Positions 18,581 to 28,865 of a stretch of DNA of 64,000 nt are shown in pieces. The notes under the pieces were generated by a model. That model ran no database searches and was not told the origin of the DNA. It saw only the letters and a program-made list of their open reading frames with translations. This DNA is from Corynebacterium lactis. GTDB taxonomy: Bacteria > Actinomycetota > Actinomycetes > Mycobacteriales > Mycobacteriaceae. Each line of letters starts with the position of its first letter. Position 1 is the first letter of the stretch. Position numbers and translations under genes: made by a program. The DNA is taken from positions 390,020-454,019 of the forward strand of contig NZ_ULHE01000002.1 of assembly GCF_900519355.1 (NCBI RefSeq). The letters run 5' to 3'.

Positions 18581-19507
18581 CTACGGTGAGGGCAGCGGCG
18601 CGTTTTCGAAGTATCCGGTCGCGCCGTAACCAACAATTCCACCGCGCTTGCGCAGCGTCATGCTGGCTAGCCCCACCTTGCCGAACTCATCCCCGCCGAC
18701 CGTGATCCAGTCCTGCGTGACGGCTACGATCATGTTCGCGTGGACACCAAGACCGCCGGGATAGCGGTAGAAGATGATGTCGCCGACCTGCGGGGAGAAG
18801 TCCGGGTTGTCGAAGAAGGCCCCGCGGTCCCGGTAGGCCTGCATGAGTTGCTCCACGCCCGTGACCAGCCAGAAGTTCTCCGACGCGGTCTCGTGGTCGG
18901 CGTCAGGCATATACAGAGGGACCCCGGCCGCAGCTAGCGTGAATGACAAGAATGCCGCGTCCCAGTTGCCCTCGCAGTCCACCTCGGCGCCGAAAGCGTC
19001 GAGTCGGGGATTGAGCTGAGCATCCTCGCCGTTTGCTCCGGGTTGGCCCGACCTTTCACCCGCGCCTGGCCCTTGCTCGGGGCCGTTTATCGGACTGTTT
19101 TGGGGAGGCAGGAACTCCGGCCCGTGGACGGGGCGGGGCTCGTCGAGGGCGTCGTCGGCAGGCAGGGGAGGGACGGCGCGCAGGAGATCATCCTCGCTGG
19201 CGCCGCAGGCGGTGCCGAAATACACCGAGCGGGTGGGCTGGTTCTCGTACTGGAAGCGGGCGATGTCCTTGAGCGCCTGTTGATACAGGGGGCGGTCTGC
19301 CTCAGTTGGGGGGAACTCGCCTCCGCGCCAAGCGAGCAGATTCACTGGACCATAGAGGTTGAACCAACCGGCGAAAATGAACAAAACAGTAAGTAAAATT
19401 ATCGATACAGGTGGGATTCCGCTGCGGATCTTCCGCCACATGGAGGGGGTGGCGGGACTCTCGGAAGTATGCACGCTATTGCGCTCCGCGGGGGAATCAG
19501 GGGTCAT
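18581..19507 (-). CDS. Membrane-anchored CHAP-like (amidase-fold) protein
   Basis: A 308-residue protein from ATG 19507. A longer frame to 19582 has no support, and TATTAT lies 11 bases upstream of the chosen start. One membrane anchor (about residues 31-52, VSIILLTVLFIFAGWF) is followed by a Pro- and Gly-rich linker. The C-terminal domain has CEGNWDAAFLSF, PQVGDIIFY and GVHANMIVAV, the Cys...GD...His arrangement of CHAP and NlpC/P60-like enzymes. This suggests a surface peptidoglycan amidase or a related transglutaminase-like protein. It is divergent from purS. The exact family is uncertain. Confidence 0.65.
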   Translation of the reverse strand: MTPDSPAERNSVHTSESPATPSMWRKIRSGIPPVSIILLTVLFIFAGWFNLYGPVNLLAWRGGEFPPTEADRPLYQQALKDIARFQYENQPTRSVYFGTACGASEDDLLRAVPPLPADDALDEPRPVHGPEFLPPQNSPINGPEQGPGAGERSGQPGANGEDAQLNPRLDAFGAEVDCEGNWDAAFLSFTLAAAGVPLYMPDADHETASENFWLVTGVEQLMQAYRDRGAFFDNPDFSPQVGDIIFYRYPGGLGVHANMIVAVTQDWITVGGDEFGKVGLASMTLRKRGGIVGYGATGYFENAPLPSP

Positions 19508-19629
19508 AGGTCTCAAGGATAATAGGGACTTTGGGGTGGCCCCCAGTAAAGTGGTGCCTGGAATCGCCCGCCAGAAACCCAAAACTGTCGTTTGGCTGGG
19601 CGGATAATCCCAACAACCAGGAGCAAAGC

Positions 19630-19872
19630 GTGGCCCGTGTAGTTGTCAATGTAATGCCCAAAGCTGAAATTCTTGACCCCCAGGGTCAGGCAGTGCAGCG
19701 AGCACTGGGGCGAATCGGAGTAGAAGGTGTCGCAGACGTGCGGCAGGGAAAACGATTTGAACTCGAAGTCGACGATTCTGTAACTGACGCCGATGTGGAG
19801 CGAATGGCCGAAATCCTGCTGGCAAACACCGTGATCGAGGATTACGTGATTGTCCGTGAGGAGGCCAAGTGA
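19630..19872 (+). CDS. purS: Phosphoribosylformylglycinamidine synthase subunit PurS
   Basis: An 80-residue subunit from GTG 19630 with AGGAG seven bases upstream. It starts [19 protein letters not shown] and contains [15 protein letters not shown], both conserved in PurS. PurS dimers join PurL and PurQ in the FGAM synthase complex and help channel ammonia. The stop overlaps the purQ start by four bases (GTGA), so translation is coupled. Confidence 0.95.
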   Translation: MARVVVNVMPKAEILDPQGQAVQRALGRIGVEGVADVRQGKRFELEVDDSVTDADVERMAEILLANTVIEDYVIVREEAK

Positions 19873-20540
19873 CCGCCCGCATTGGCGTCATTACTTTTCC
19901 AGGAACGCTTGACGACGTAGACGCAGCCCGCGCCATCAAAATTGCGGGCGCCGAGGCCGTGGAGCTCTGGCACGCCGACGCCGACCTCAAGGGCGTCGAC
20001 GGCGTCGTCGTCCCCGGCGGCTTCTCCTACGGCGATTACCTGCGCTCCGGCGCGATCTCGGCCCTGGCCCCGGTCATGCAGTCCGTCATCGGCGCGGCCG
20101 AGGGCGGCATGCCGGTGCTGGGCATCTGCAACGGTTTCCAAATTCTGACCGAAGCCGGCCTGCTCCCGGGCGCGCTGACCCGCAACCAGGGACTGCACTT
20201 CCACTGCGAGGACACCTACCTCGAGGTGGCTAACAATTCCACCGCGTGGACCACCAAGTTCGAGGTCGGACAGAAAATTCTGATCCCGGCCAAGCACGGC
20301 GAGGGCCGTTTCCAGGCGGCTCCGGAGACCATCGAGGAGCTCGAGGGCGAGGGCCGCGTGGTCTTCCGCTACACCGATAACTTCAACGGCTCCATCAACT
20401 CCATCGCTGGTGTGACCAGTGCCAACGGTCGCGTCGTGGGACTCATGCCGCACCCGGAGCACGCCGTTGAGAAACTGACCGGCCCGTCGCTGGACGGCCT
20501 GGGGCTGTTCCTGTCGGTTGTCGAAAATGTGGGCGCGTAG
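19869..20540 (+). CDS. purQ: Phosphoribosylformylglycinamidine synthase subunit PurQ (glutaminase)
   Basis: A 223-residue class I glutamine amidotransferase. The nucleophile Cys is in [11 protein letters not shown] near residue 86, and His and Glu lie in [10 protein letters not shown] near the C-terminus. [18 protein letters not shown] at the N-terminus is typical of PurQ. It releases ammonia from glutamine for PurL. It overlaps purS by four bases and lies 20 bp before purL, so purSQL is one operon, with the order S-Q-L usual for Gram-positive bacteria. Confidence 0.97.
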   Translation: MTARIGVITFPGTLDDVDAARAIKIAGAEAVELWHADADLKGVDGVVVPGGFSYGDYLRSGAISALAPVMQSVIGAAEGGMPVLGICNGFQILTEAGLLPGALTRNQGLHFHCEDTYLEVANNSTAWTTKFEVGQKILIPAKHGEGRFQAAPETIEELEGEGRVVFRYTDNFNGSINSIAGVTSANGRVVGLMPHPEHAVEKLTGPSLDGLGLFLSVVENVGA

Positions 20541-20560
20541 AAGGGGATAGGTGAGGAAAC

Positions 20561-22903
20561 ATGACTGAAATTCACGTGCACGACGACACCGTCGATCACG
20601 CAGCCGAGACCCCTGACATCGCCCAGCCGTGGGCCGAGCTGGGTCTGAAAGAAGACGAGTACCAGCGCATCCGCGACATCCTGGGCCGTCGCCCCACCGA
20701 CGCCGAGCTGGCGATGTACTCGGTGATGTGGTCCGAGCACTGCTCGTACAAGTCCTCCAAGGTGCACCTGCGCTACTTCGGCGAGACCACCACGGACGAG
20801 ATGAAGTCCAAGATGCTGGCAGGCATCGGCGAGAACGCCGGCGTCGTCGATATCGGAGACGGCTGGGCCGTGACCTTCAAGGTCGAGTCCCACAACCACC
20901 CGTCCTACGTCGAGCCCTACCAGGGCGCTGCCACCGGCGTCGGTGGCATCGTCCGCGACATCATGGCCATGGGCGCCCGTCCGGTCGCCGTGATGGACCA
21001 GCTCCGCTTCGGCCCGGCCGACGCCCCGGACACGCAGCGCGTCCTGCCGGGCGTCGTCGCGGGTGTGGGCGGCTACGGCAACTGCCTGGGCTTGCCGAAC
21101 ATCGGCGGCGAGACCGTCTTCGACGAGTCCTACGCCGGTAACCCGCTGGTCAACGCCCTGTGTGTCGGTGTCCTCCCCGTCGAGGACCTGCACCTGGCGT
21201 TCGCGACCGGCACCGGCAACCGCGTCATTCTCTTCGGCTCCCGCACCGGCCTCGACGGCATCGGCGGTGTGTCCGTCCTGGCGTCGGACACCTTCGAGGA
21301 GGGCGCCGAGCGTAAGCTGCCGGCCGTCCAGGTCGGCGACCCCTTCGCCGAGAAGGTCCTCATCGAGTGCTGCCTGGACCTCTACAAGGCCGACGTCGTC
21401 GTCGGTATCCAGGACCTCGGCGGCGCGGGCCTGTCCTGCGCCGTCTCCGAGCTGGCCGCATCCGGCGAGGGCGGCATGGCCGTCAACCTGGACAACGTCC
21501 ACCTGCGCGCCGAGAACATGACCGCCGCGGAGATCCTCTCCTCGGAGTCGCAGGAGCGCATGTGCGCCATTGTCCGCCCGGAGGACGTGGACAAGTTCAT
21601 GGAGATCTGCGCCAAGTGGGACGTCATCGCGTCCGACATCGGCGAGGTCACCGAGAACCCGAACCTGGTCATCACCCACGACGGCAAGACTGTGGTCGAC
21701 GCGCCGCCGAAGACCATCGCCGACGAGGGCCCGACCTACCACCGCCCGTACGCGCGTCCCGACTGGCAGGACGCCCTCCAGGCCGAGCGCGACCTGGCCC
21801 GCCCGTCGTCAAGCGACGATTTGCGGAAGACCATGCTGGACCTGGCCGCGAGCCCGGCCCTGTGCTCGCGTGCCCACATCACCGAGCAGTACGACCGCTA
21901 CGTGCGCGGCAACACCGTCGCGGCGAAGAACTCCGACGCCGGCGTGCTGCGCGTCAACGAGGAGACCGGCCGCGGCATCGCGATCGCGACCGACGCCTCG
22001 GGCCGCTACACCAAGCTCGACCCGCGCACGGGTGCCCGACTGGCGCTGGCCGAGGCGCACCGCAATGTCACCGTCACCGGCGCGAAGCCGTACGCGGTGT
22101 CGAACTGCATGAACTTCGGCTCGCCGGAGAACCCGGACGCGATGTGGCAGTTCGCCGAGGCCGTCCGCGGTCTCGCCGACGGCTGCGCGGAGCTGTCCGT
22201 GCCGGTCACCGGCGGTAACGTCTCCTTCTACAACCAGACCGGCGACGAGCCGATCCTGCCGACCCCTGTAATCGCCGTCCTGGGCATCGTCGACGACGTC
22301 GAGCACGCTATCGGCAACCGCCTGGGCGCCGTCTCCGGCGAGGAGGAGGTCCTCTACCTGCTGGGCGAGACCGACGACGAGCTGGGCGGCTCCATCTGGC
22401 AGCAGGTCGCCCACGGCGAGCTGGGCGGCATGCCGCCGCGCGATCGCCTGGACGCCGAGGAGCGCCTGGTCGAGTTCTTCCACGGCACCATCGCCGCCGA
22501 CGGCCGGCACTTCGTCGCCTCCGCGCGCGACCTGTCCGAGGGCGGCCTCTCTCAGGCTCTCATTGAGGCCGCGATTCAGTCCGGCGTTGGCCTGAAGGTC
22601 TCGCTTGACGACGTCTCCTCGGACGCCTTCGTTGCCCTGTTCTCGGAGTCGTCCGCGCGAGCACTCGTCTCCGTCCCGGCATCTGCCGCGGAGAAGCTCG
22701 AAGCTCGGGCGCAGGCCACCGGCGTGAAGGCTGTCCGCATCGGCGAGGTCGTTGTGGGCTCCGATGCTCCGGTTATCGAGATCACCGGCGCGGGCGCCGA
22801 GATCTCCCTGCCGGTCGCAGAGGCGAAGGAGGCGTGGGAGTCCACGCTGCCGCGCCTGTTCGCCCACGCCGCCGGTGCCAACTCCGTCGTCGAGGCGGAG
22901 TAG
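20561..22903 (+). CDS. purL: Phosphoribosylformylglycinamidine synthase subunit PurL
   Basis: A 780-residue small-type PurL that makes FGAM from FGAR, ATP and ammonia. [16 protein letters not shown] near residue 48-63 is the conserved start of the first AIR-synthase-like domain. [20 protein letters not shown] holds the catalytic His and nucleotide-binding residues. The repeat domains contain [17 protein letters not shown] and [17 protein letters not shown]. The length fits the small form, which needs PurS and PurQ, both encoded upstream. The gene ends the operon before a hairpin at 22968. Confidence 0.97.
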   Translation: MTEIHVHDDTVDHAAETPDIAQPWAELGLKEDEYQRIRDILGRRPTDAELAMYSVMWSEHCSYKSSKVHLRYFGETTTDEMKSKMLAGIGENAGVVDIGDGWAVTFKVESHNHPSYVEPYQGAATGVGGIVRDIMAMGARPVAVMDQLRFGPADAPDTQRVLPGVVAGVGGYGNCLGLPNIGGETVFDESYAGNPLVNALCVGVLPVEDLHLAFATGTGNRVILFGSRTGLDGIGGVSVLASDTFEEGAERKLPAVQVGDPFAEKVLIECCLDLYKADVVVGIQDLGGAGLSCAVSELAASGEGGMAVNLDNVHLRAENMTAAEILSSESQERMCAIVRPEDVDKFMEICAKWDVIASDIGEVTENPNLVITHDGKTVVDAPPKTIADEGPTYHRPYARPDWQDALQAERDLARPSSSDDLRKTMLDLAASPALCSRAHITEQYDRYVRGNTVAAKNSDAGVLRVNEETGRGIAIATDASGRYTKLDPRTGARLALAEAHRNVTVTGAKPYAVSNCMNFGSPENPDAMWQFAEAVRGLADGCAELSVPVTGGNVSFYNQTGDEPILPTPVIAVLGIVDDVEHAIGNRLGAVSGEEEVLYLLGETDDELGGSIWQQVAHGELGGMPPRDRLDAEERLVEFFHGTIAADGRHFVASARDLSEGGLSQALIEAAIQSGVGLKVSLDDVSSDAFVALFSESSARALVSVPASAAEKLEARAQATGVKAVRIGEVVVGSDAPVIEITGAGAEISLPVAEAKEAWESTLPRLFAHAAGANSVVEAE

Positions 22904-22967
22904 TGGAGCATCGCAGTAGTACGGCCTAGCCCGAGAGGGCACTACGGGCCTTAAAAGGCCGATGGGG

Positions 22968-23027
22968 CAGGCCCCGCATCGCGTGATTTCCCCGGACTAG
23001 GACGGGGGAGTCGGCGTGCGGGGCCTG
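22968..23027 (+). terminator. Hairpin after purSQL
   Basis: CAGGCCCCGCA (22968-22978) pairs with TGCGGGGCCTG (23017-23027), an 11-bp perfect stem with a 38-base loop, followed by TGCTTTGCTT. It may terminate the purSQL transcript, though the loop is long and the T-tract is broken. Confidence 0.5.
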
Positions 23028-23129
23028 TGCTTTGCTTCTGGGCCCCGCGCCCTCTTCCTCGTACGCGGGCCCCAAGACCACGGCGCCGTAACCTCCTGCC
23101 GAATCCGTGGCCACCGCTACACTGTCAGC

Positions 23130-23843
23130 ATGACTTCGAGCACCAACTCCACCGAGCGGGATCCGCAGGATGCGCGTGATCCCCGCGAGGATCTGCCCAG
23201 CTTCCTGCGGGAGCCGGATCGCGTGGACAAGATTCTCTATGCGTCCCTGATGGTGGTGGCCGTCTACGGCTTCGCCCTCATCCCGTTTCGCGCGGTGCTG
23301 CTGCTGGAGCACACCTTCCTGCACACGTGGCTGTCGGGATCGAACCTGTCGGTGCTGATTCTCGCGGCCAAGAACCCGGATCGCCCCTGGTTTCTGGCCT
23401 TCGTGGTGGTTGTCGCCGCGCTGTCGACCATCAAGTTCATGCCGCTGTTCTATTGGATGGGCAAGAAGTGGGGGCCGGAATTCATCACCATGAGTTTCGG
23501 TGGCTACCCGCCCCGCTGGTTTAAGAAGATGGAGGCGTTCATCTACCGGCGCATCGATGTCAGCCTTTTCGCCTCCTTCGTGCCCTTCTCTCCGATCCCG
23601 GCGACAATCGTCGTGGGCATCGGTGGCATCGCCCGAGCGAAGGGTTGGCTGGTGGGCCTATACCTCTTCGCCTTTGCCGTGATGCTCAAGTGCTTCTACC
23701 TCTACCTGGGCATCACTTTTGGGCCGAGCATTCAGTCGTCGCTGGAGACCATTGACAAGTACGTCATGTACATCACCCTTGCGCTGATCGCGTGGATGTT
23801 CCTGTCTATCTGGTGGAAGAACTCCAAGAAGGCCGCGAAGTAG
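23130..23843 (+). CDS. Multi-span membrane protein of unknown function (possibly VTT/DedA-like)
   Basis: A 237-residue protein from ATG 23130. TACACT lies six bases before it, and a longer frame to 23016 looks spurious. A charged N-terminus of about 35 residues is followed by four or five membrane helices, roughly 38-62, 78-105, 150-175, 178-205 and 213-232. The central stretch FVPFSPIPATIVVGIGGIARAKG, with a G/P-rich re-entrant look, recalls VTT (SNARE-associated/DedA) proteins, but I am not certain of membership. DedA-type proteins act in lipid flipping and envelope homeostasis. It stands between purSQL and the thioesterase gene. Confidence 0.6.
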   Translation: MTSSTNSTERDPQDARDPREDLPSFLREPDRVDKILYASLMVVAVYGFALIPFRAVLLLEHTFLHTWLSGSNLSVLILAAKNPDRPWFLAFVVVVAALSTIKFMPLFYWMGKKWGPEFITMSFGGYPPRWFKKMEAFIYRRIDVSLFASFVPFSPIPATIVVGIGGIARAKGWLVGLYLFAFAVMLKCFYLYLGITFGPSIQSSLETIDKYVMYITLALIAWMFLSIWWKNSKKAAK

Positions 23844-23886
23844 CCTGTGCTCTGCGTCTGAGCCCTTACGCGGCCAACTCCTGCTA

Positions 23887-24894
23887 CTAGCGCCCCTCGG
23901 GCAGTACCAGCGGCATCGGGCTGTACTCGTCGCGAAGGGCCTTCAGCGCCAGGTCGTGGGCGTGCAGGCGCTTATCCTCGTCGGTGGTCGGCTGGAAGTG
24001 CGGCACCGGTTGCGGCTTGAAGTCGTCGTCGATGGCCACGTACGTCATGGTGGAGTGCAGCGCCTTCTGCAGACCGCCGAGGCCCTTTCGTGGCTCGCCA
24101 CAGAAGACCTGCACCGACAGGTGCATCGACGTGGTGCCGGTGCGCAGGATACGGGCGCGAACCTCCACCAGGTCTCCGATGTGGATCGGGCGGTAGAAGC
24201 GGATGCCGCCGGCGTAGACGGCGATGGTCTGCCGCCCGGCCCAGTTCATCGTGATGGCCGTCGCAGCTTCGTCGATCCACTCCATGGCGGTGCCGCCATG
24301 GACGTTGCCGCCCCAGTTGACGTCGGTAGGCTTCGCGAGGAATCGGGTGGTCATCTCAGGCGCGGAGGAGTCCGCGGAATACGTCTGGGCGCGCATCGCG
24401 GCCTCGATGTCGCGGCGCAGCTCCACGCGGGACAGGGCCGCCTGCTGCGTGCGGATCTCGTCGTCGGTCTGCGGGATCCACTTTGGCACAGGGGAGGGCT
24501 TACGGTCCTCGTCCATCGCAACGAAAATGACCAGGCAGTCCGCGGCGCGGGTGAACTTGCCGTCGCGCGGGTCCGCGGAGAGCACCTCGTTGACAATGTG
24601 CATGGAGGTGCGTCCCGTATGGGCAATCTTGGAGCGGACCTCCACCAGGTGCCCGCTGGGGATGGGCCGCGTGAAGTGGATATGCCCGAAGTAGGCGGTG
24701 ACGCAGTACTTACCCGACCAGGCGGTCGCGCACGCGTAGGCCGCCTTGTCAATCCACTGCAGGACTCGGCCGCCGTGGACGGAATTAGAGCCGGCCATGA
24801 TCACGTCGGTAGGCGCGGCCATGAAGCGGAGAGTCAGGGAGGGGGAAGCGGGGGCGTGGACCTCGAGGTCCTTATCAGTCGACTGCGTATCCAT
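23887..24894 (-). CDS. Acyl-CoA thioesterase with tandem hotdog domains
   Basis: A 335-residue protein from ATG 24894. The longer frame to 25041 runs into the divergent gene. Two hotdog domains in tandem each carry the acyl-CoA hydrolase motif: SVHGGRVLQWIDKAAY near residue 38 and NVHGGTAMEWIDEAATA near residue 203. Each is followed by a GxxxFxRPIxxG strand (HFTRPIPSG and RFYRPIHIG). This fits the ACOT7/YciA group that hydrolyses fatty acyl-CoA to free fatty acid. It is cytoplasmic and divergent by 21 bp from the SCP gene, so the two starts share a promoter region. Confidence 0.88.
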   Translation of the reverse strand: MDTQSTDKDLEVHAPASPSLTLRFMAAPTDVIMAGSNSVHGGRVLQWIDKAAYACATAWSGKYCVTAYFGHIHFTRPIPSGHLVEVRSKIAHTGRTSMHIVNEVLSADPRDGKFTRAADCLVIFVAMDEDRKPSPVPKWIPQTDDEIRTQQAALSRVELRRDIEAAMRAQTYSADSSAPEMTTRFLAKPTDVNWGGNVHGGTAMEWIDEAATAITMNWAGRQTIAVYAGGIRFYRPIHIGDLVEVRARILRTGTTSMHLSVQVFCGEPRKGLGGLQKALHSTMTYVAIDDDFKPQPVPHFQPTTDEDKRLHAHDLALKALRDEYSPMPLVLPEGR

Positions 24895-24915
24895 AACTAA
24901 AACAATAACTCTAGG

Positions 24916-25377
24916 ATGGGGGACATGGCACCAAAAATTTCGCCTGCCGACGTCCGCAGCGCCCTGGCCGTCGTCGCCCCGTGGGTGGAGGCAACGCTGG
25001 CCGAGAGGGGGCTGCCCCTGAATTCGCAGGTTGCGGGGCATAACGAGGCGCCCGAGCCCGCCCGGCCACGCGGGTCTGACCAGCGCCCTTCACGCGCCGC
25101 CCTCGCCAAGGCCACGCGACTGTCCGCCCGCATGCTCGCGCAGGAGGCGCCGGGCCACAGCGTTGAGGTGCGCGTCCCACCCTTTGTCGCCGTCCAGTGC
25201 ATAGAGGGCCCTCGGCACACGCGCGGCACCCCGCCGAATGTTGTCGAAACCTCGCCCGAAATCTGGCTCGGGCTCGCCCTCGGCCTGTTGCATTACGACG
25301 ACGCGTTGTCCCATATCGACGCCTCGGGGACGAGGGCGGCGGAGATCGCGGCGCACCTGCCGGTCGCTCGGGTGTAA
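24916..25377 (+). CDS. Sterol carrier family protein (bacterial SCP type)
   Basis: A 153-residue protein; ATG 24925 is an alternative start. The helix ALAVVAPWVEATLAERG is followed by a basic segment, then VEVRVPPFVAVQCIEGPRH and a C-terminal SPEIWLGLALGLLHYDDALSHIDASG. This matches the small actinobacterial SCP-like proteins encoded just before purF. They are thought to bind a lipid or other hydrophobic ligand, but no role is proven. It is divergent from the thioesterase and 126 bp upstream of purF. Confidence 0.75.
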   Translation: MGDMAPKISPADVRSALAVVAPWVEATLAERGLPLNSQVAGHNEAPEPARPRGSDQRPSRAALAKATRLSARMLAQEAPGHSVEVRVPPFVAVQCIEGPRHTRGTPPNVVETSPEIWLGLALGLLHYDDALSHIDASGTRAAEIAAHLPVARV

Positions 25378-25503
25378 ACCCCAATTGGCGGCCAGCGGTG
25401 GCCGGCGTCGTCAAGCGAACAGAAGCGAGCTTTCTTGGGAACAAATGCAGTGGGGGGTTTGGAACCTTCGTAAATTAGTACCCGCGGGGGTGGGGATATT
25501 AGG

Positions 25504-27074
25504 GTGGGGGACGTGGCCGATACCAAAATTTCAGGTGCACCAGATTCCATCGCTTCGCCGATTTCCCCCTTCGATGACCTGGGGGAGACCGCCCCTCGTG
25601 AGGAATGCGGCGTATTCGGCGTGTGGGCACCTGGTGAAGACGTGTCCAAACTTACCTACTACGGCTTGTTCGCCCTGCAGCACCGCGGTCAGGAGGCCGC
25701 CGGTATCGCAGTGGGCGACGGCGATCAAATCCTCGTATTCAAGGACCTGGGTCTTGTCTCGCAGGTCTTTGACGAACAAACTCTTGACGCCCTGAAGGGC
25801 TACGTCTCGGTGGGGCACACGCGCTACACCACCGCAGGCGCCCCAGCCTGGGAAAACGCTCAGCCCATGTTCCAGATGGCCTCGGACGGCACTGATATCG
25901 CCCTGGGGCACAACGGTAACCTGACCAACCACGTCACCCTGTATCGGGAAGCTGTGCACAAGGGGCTCGTCCCCGAGGATGGCGCGATGCCGAGCGACTC
26001 GGCAATCATGACCGCGCTGCTCGCGGACGAGACAGGCAAGGCCGATCACCCGGAGGAAGAGGGCTGCTCGACGCGGGTGGAGGCAGCTGCGATGAAGCTG
26101 CTGCCGCGCCTGAAGGGCGCCTTCTGCCTGACCTTCACCGACGGCGAGACCCTCTACGCTGCGCGCGATCCCTACGGTGTGCGCCCGCTGTGCCTGGGTC
26201 GCCTCGCCACCGGCTGGGTTGTCGCCTCGGAGACCTGTGCGCTCGACATCGTCGGTGCCTCCTTCGTCCGCGAGATCGAGCGGGCGAGCTCGTCTCCATC
26301 GACGCCTCCGGCGTGCGCTCGCGTCGCTTCGCGAAGACCACCCACGCGGGCTGCATCTTCGAGTACGTGTACCTGGCGCGACCCGACTCCGTCATCCGCG
26401 GGCGCTCCGTCAACGCGGTTCGCCTGGAACTCGGTCGCCAGTTGGCCCGAGAGTTTCCCGCCGACGGGGACTTGGTCATGCCCGTCCCCGAGTCCGGCAC
26501 CCCGGCCGCCGTGGGCTACGCGCAGGAGTCCGGGATTCCATTCGGCCAGGGCCTGACGAAGAACGGCTACGTCGGTCGCACGTTCATTCAGCCCTCGCAG
26601 ACCATCCGCCAACTGGGCATCCGCCTGAAGCTCAACCCGCTGAAGGAAGTCATCGCCGGTAAGCGACTCGTCGTGGTCGATGACTCCATCGTGCGCGGTA
26701 ACACGCAGCGTGCCTTGATCCGCATGCTGCGCGAGGCCGGTGCGAAGGAAGTCCACGTCCGGATTGCGTCCCCGCCGGTGAAGTGGCCCTGCTTCTACGG
26801 CATCGATTTCGCGTCCCCCGGCGAGCTACTGGCTAACGGCGTCGACGAGAACGACGTCGTCCAGGGCATTGCCACCGCCATCGGCGCCGACAGCCTCGGA
26901 TTCGTGTCCGTCGAGGGCATGGTGGCGGCCTCGCAGCAGGCACCCGCCGAGGTCTGCTGCGCCTGCTTCGACGGCAAATACCCGCTGGGGCTGCCGGAGG
27001 GCAACCCCAACGCGGCCGCCGTGGAGAAGATGCAGGCAGCTCAGGCGGCCAAGAACGCCAGTGCTACTGCCTAA
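25504..27074 (+). pseudogene. purF: Amidophosphoribosyltransferase PurF, one-base frameshift
   Basis: PurF makes phosphoribosylamine from PRPP and glutamine, the first committed purine step. The N-terminal glutaminase domain, with the processed Cys in REECGVFGVWAPG and the LFALQHRGQEAAGI motif, runs from about 25504 (GTG 25513 is also possible) to FVREIE at 26280. The phosphoribosyltransferase domain, with LVVVDDSIVRGNTQ, continues in another frame to 27074. Adding one C after 26281 gives FVREIEPGELVSIDASG and a full 523-residue protein. Every catalytic motif is intact, so the break is a single-base loss. It lies upstream of purM as in other actinobacteria. Confidence 0.93.
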
Positions 27075-27168
27075 ACCGCAGTGCAAAAACCTCAACTCCC
27101 GATCCCCTCAATCCGCAGATACAAAACCCGGGCCAGTACGGTCCGAGAAAGCCTAAGCGAGAACCTCC

Positions 27169-28233
27169 ATGACTGAGAATGTTTCCGGTGCCTCCTACGC
27201 CGCAGCCGGCGTCGACATCGAAGCCGGCGACCGCGCCGTCGAACTCTTCGCCCCGATCGCGAAGAAGGCAACCCGCCCCGAGGTCCGCGGTGGGCTCGGC
27301 GGATTCGCCGGCCTGTTTGCTCTCGGCAACTTCGAAAAGCCACTGCTTGCCGCGTCCTCCGACGGCGTTGGCACAAAGCTCGCCGTGGCACAGGCCGTCG
27401 GCAAGCACGACACGATCGGCCTCGACCTCGTAGCTATGGTTGTCGACGACCTGGTCGTCTGCGGCGCGGAGCCTCTGTTCCTGCAGGACTACATTGCGAT
27501 TGGCAAGGTTGTTCCGGAGCACGTCGCGGAGATCGTCTCGGGCATCGCGGAGGGCTGCATTCAGGCCGGCTGCGCGCTGCTCGGCGGCGAAACCGCGGAG
27601 CACCCAGGCGTGATGGAGCCGGACGAGTACGATGTTTCGGCCACCGGCGTCGGTGTCGTTGAGGAAGATAAGGTTCTCGGCCCGGATCGTGTTCGCGAGG
27701 GTGATGCCATCATCGCGATGGCGTCCTCGGGCCTGCACTCCAATGGTTACTCCCTGGCACGCCACGTCCTCCTGGAGAAGGCCGGCCTGGAGCTTGACGG
27801 CTACGTGGAGGACTTCGGCCGTACCCTCGGTGAGGAGCTGCTGGAACCAACGAAGATTTACGCCAAGGACTGCCTGGCCCTGATGAACGAGACCGAGGTC
27901 CGCACCTTCTGCCACGTCACCGGCGGTGGCCTGGTGGGCAACATGGTTCGCATCATGCCGGAGGGCCTGACCGCAGAGATGAGCCGCGCGACCTGGAACC
28001 CGGGTCCGATCTTCAAGACCATCGCTGAGCTGGGCAATGTTGCCCGTGAGGAGATGGAAAAGACCTTCAACATGGGCATCGGCATGGTCGCGATCGTCTC
28101 CGCTGAGGACCGCGATCGAGCCCTGGCACTGTTGACCGCACGCCACATCGACGCGTGGGAGCTCGGCACCGTTCGCGCCAGCGCGGAGGGCGAGGACGGC
28201 GCGGTCCTCACCGGCAGTCACCCACGGTTCTAA
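27169..28233 (+). CDS. purM: Phosphoribosylformylglycinamidine cyclo-ligase (AIR synthetase)
   Basis: A 354-residue enzyme that closes FGAM to AIR with ATP. SYAAAGVDIEAGDRAVELF opens the protein. LLAASSDGVGTKLAVAQ, then DLVAMVVDDLVVCGAEPLF, is the conserved ATP-binding core, followed by GETAEHPGVM. FCHVTGGGLVGNM and the final HIDAWELGTV complete it. It follows purF by 94 bp and ends at a strong bidirectional terminator shared with the convergent DUF3073 gene. Confidence 0.97.
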   Translation: MTENVSGASYAAAGVDIEAGDRAVELFAPIAKKATRPEVRGGLGGFAGLFALGNFEKPLLAASSDGVGTKLAVAQAVGKHDTIGLDLVAMVVDDLVVCGAEPLFLQDYIAIGKVVPEHVAEIVSGIAEGCIQAGCALLGGETAEHPGVMEPDEYDVSATGVGVVEEDKVLGPDRVREGDAIIAMASSGLHSNGYSLARHVLLEKAGLELDGYVEDFGRTLGEELLEPTKIYAKDCLALMNETEVRTFCHVTGGGLVGNMVRIMPEGLTAEMSRATWNPGPIFKTIAELGNVAREEMEKTFNMGIGMVAIVSAEDRDRALALLTARHIDAWELGTVRASAEGEDGAVLTGSHPRF

Positions 28234-28268
28234 GCTCTGACGCCGCCCCGCTTGCCGGGGCGCCGCAC

Positions 28269-28324
28269 AAAAAGCGGGCATCCCTTCGGCCTGAAAATGG
28301 CCTAGAGGGGATGCCCGCTTTTTT
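28269..28324. terminator. Bidirectional terminator between purM and the DUF3073 gene
   Basis: AAAAAGCGGGCATCCC (28269-28284) pairs with GGGGATGCCCGCTTTTTT (28307-28324). An inner GGCC/GGCC pair extends the stem. There are A's on the left and T's on the right, so it terminates both purM and the opposing gene. Confidence 0.93.
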
Positions 28325-28384
28325 ATGTTGTTAGTAAACGCTGCGCATCTCACTTGCGCCTCGCCGAGGTGCCCTATGCAGGCA

Positions 28385-28567
28385 TCAGCGATCGTGATCT
28401 GCGCCCGAGGCCCATTCCTCCCAGTCAGAGTAATCGTCTTCCCGATCGGACTCGTCAGACTTGCCGACGAGTTCCCGCTGGAGACGCTCCAAATCCATCT
28501 CTGGAGAATCGTACTTCAGCTGACGGGCAACCTTCGCCTGCTTTGCCTTCGCACGGCCGCGACCCAT
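28385..28567 (-). CDS. DUF3073 small protein
   Basis: A 60-residue protein from ATG 28567, preceded by AAGGGGG. The start MGRGRAKAKQAKVARQLKY is strongly basic, and the C-terminal half is acidic (ESDREDDYSDWEEW). This charge pattern and the location beside purM are hallmarks of the DUF3073 family of actinobacteria. The function is unknown. The basic N-terminus could bind nucleic acid. The upstream methionine at 28621 is not conserved in style and has no ribosome site. Confidence 0.88.
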   Translation of the reverse strand: MGRGRAKAKQAKVARQLKYDSPEMDLERLQRELVGKSDESDREDDYSDWEEWASGADHDR

Positions 28568-28865
28568 GGCCTGACCCCCTTGTGTAATCCGTGGGCCGGC
28601 ACGGGGATACGGCCGACCCACTTATGTCTATTGCGTCAATTCCTGTAAGACACCATAGCCGATAAATGGAACAAGAGGTGACGCGGGCATACCTAAACAG
28701 GGTCGTGTCCCCGCCCGAAAGCTTGAATACGACCCCATGAGCAGGGGAAATGGCAATTTAAAAAAGTGAGAAAAAAGTTACGATGGCACTAACTTCACAG
28801 CTATCAGTTACTGCCCGGCCGTGCTCGCGCGAAGGGGCGCAGTCGGGCACGGCAATAGTTGCGGC

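Noticed and set aside
22904..23129. Extended start of the membrane protein gene at 23016
   Set aside because: The extra 38 residues overlap the purSQL hairpin and lack a ribosome site. TACACT before ATG 23130 gives a better start.
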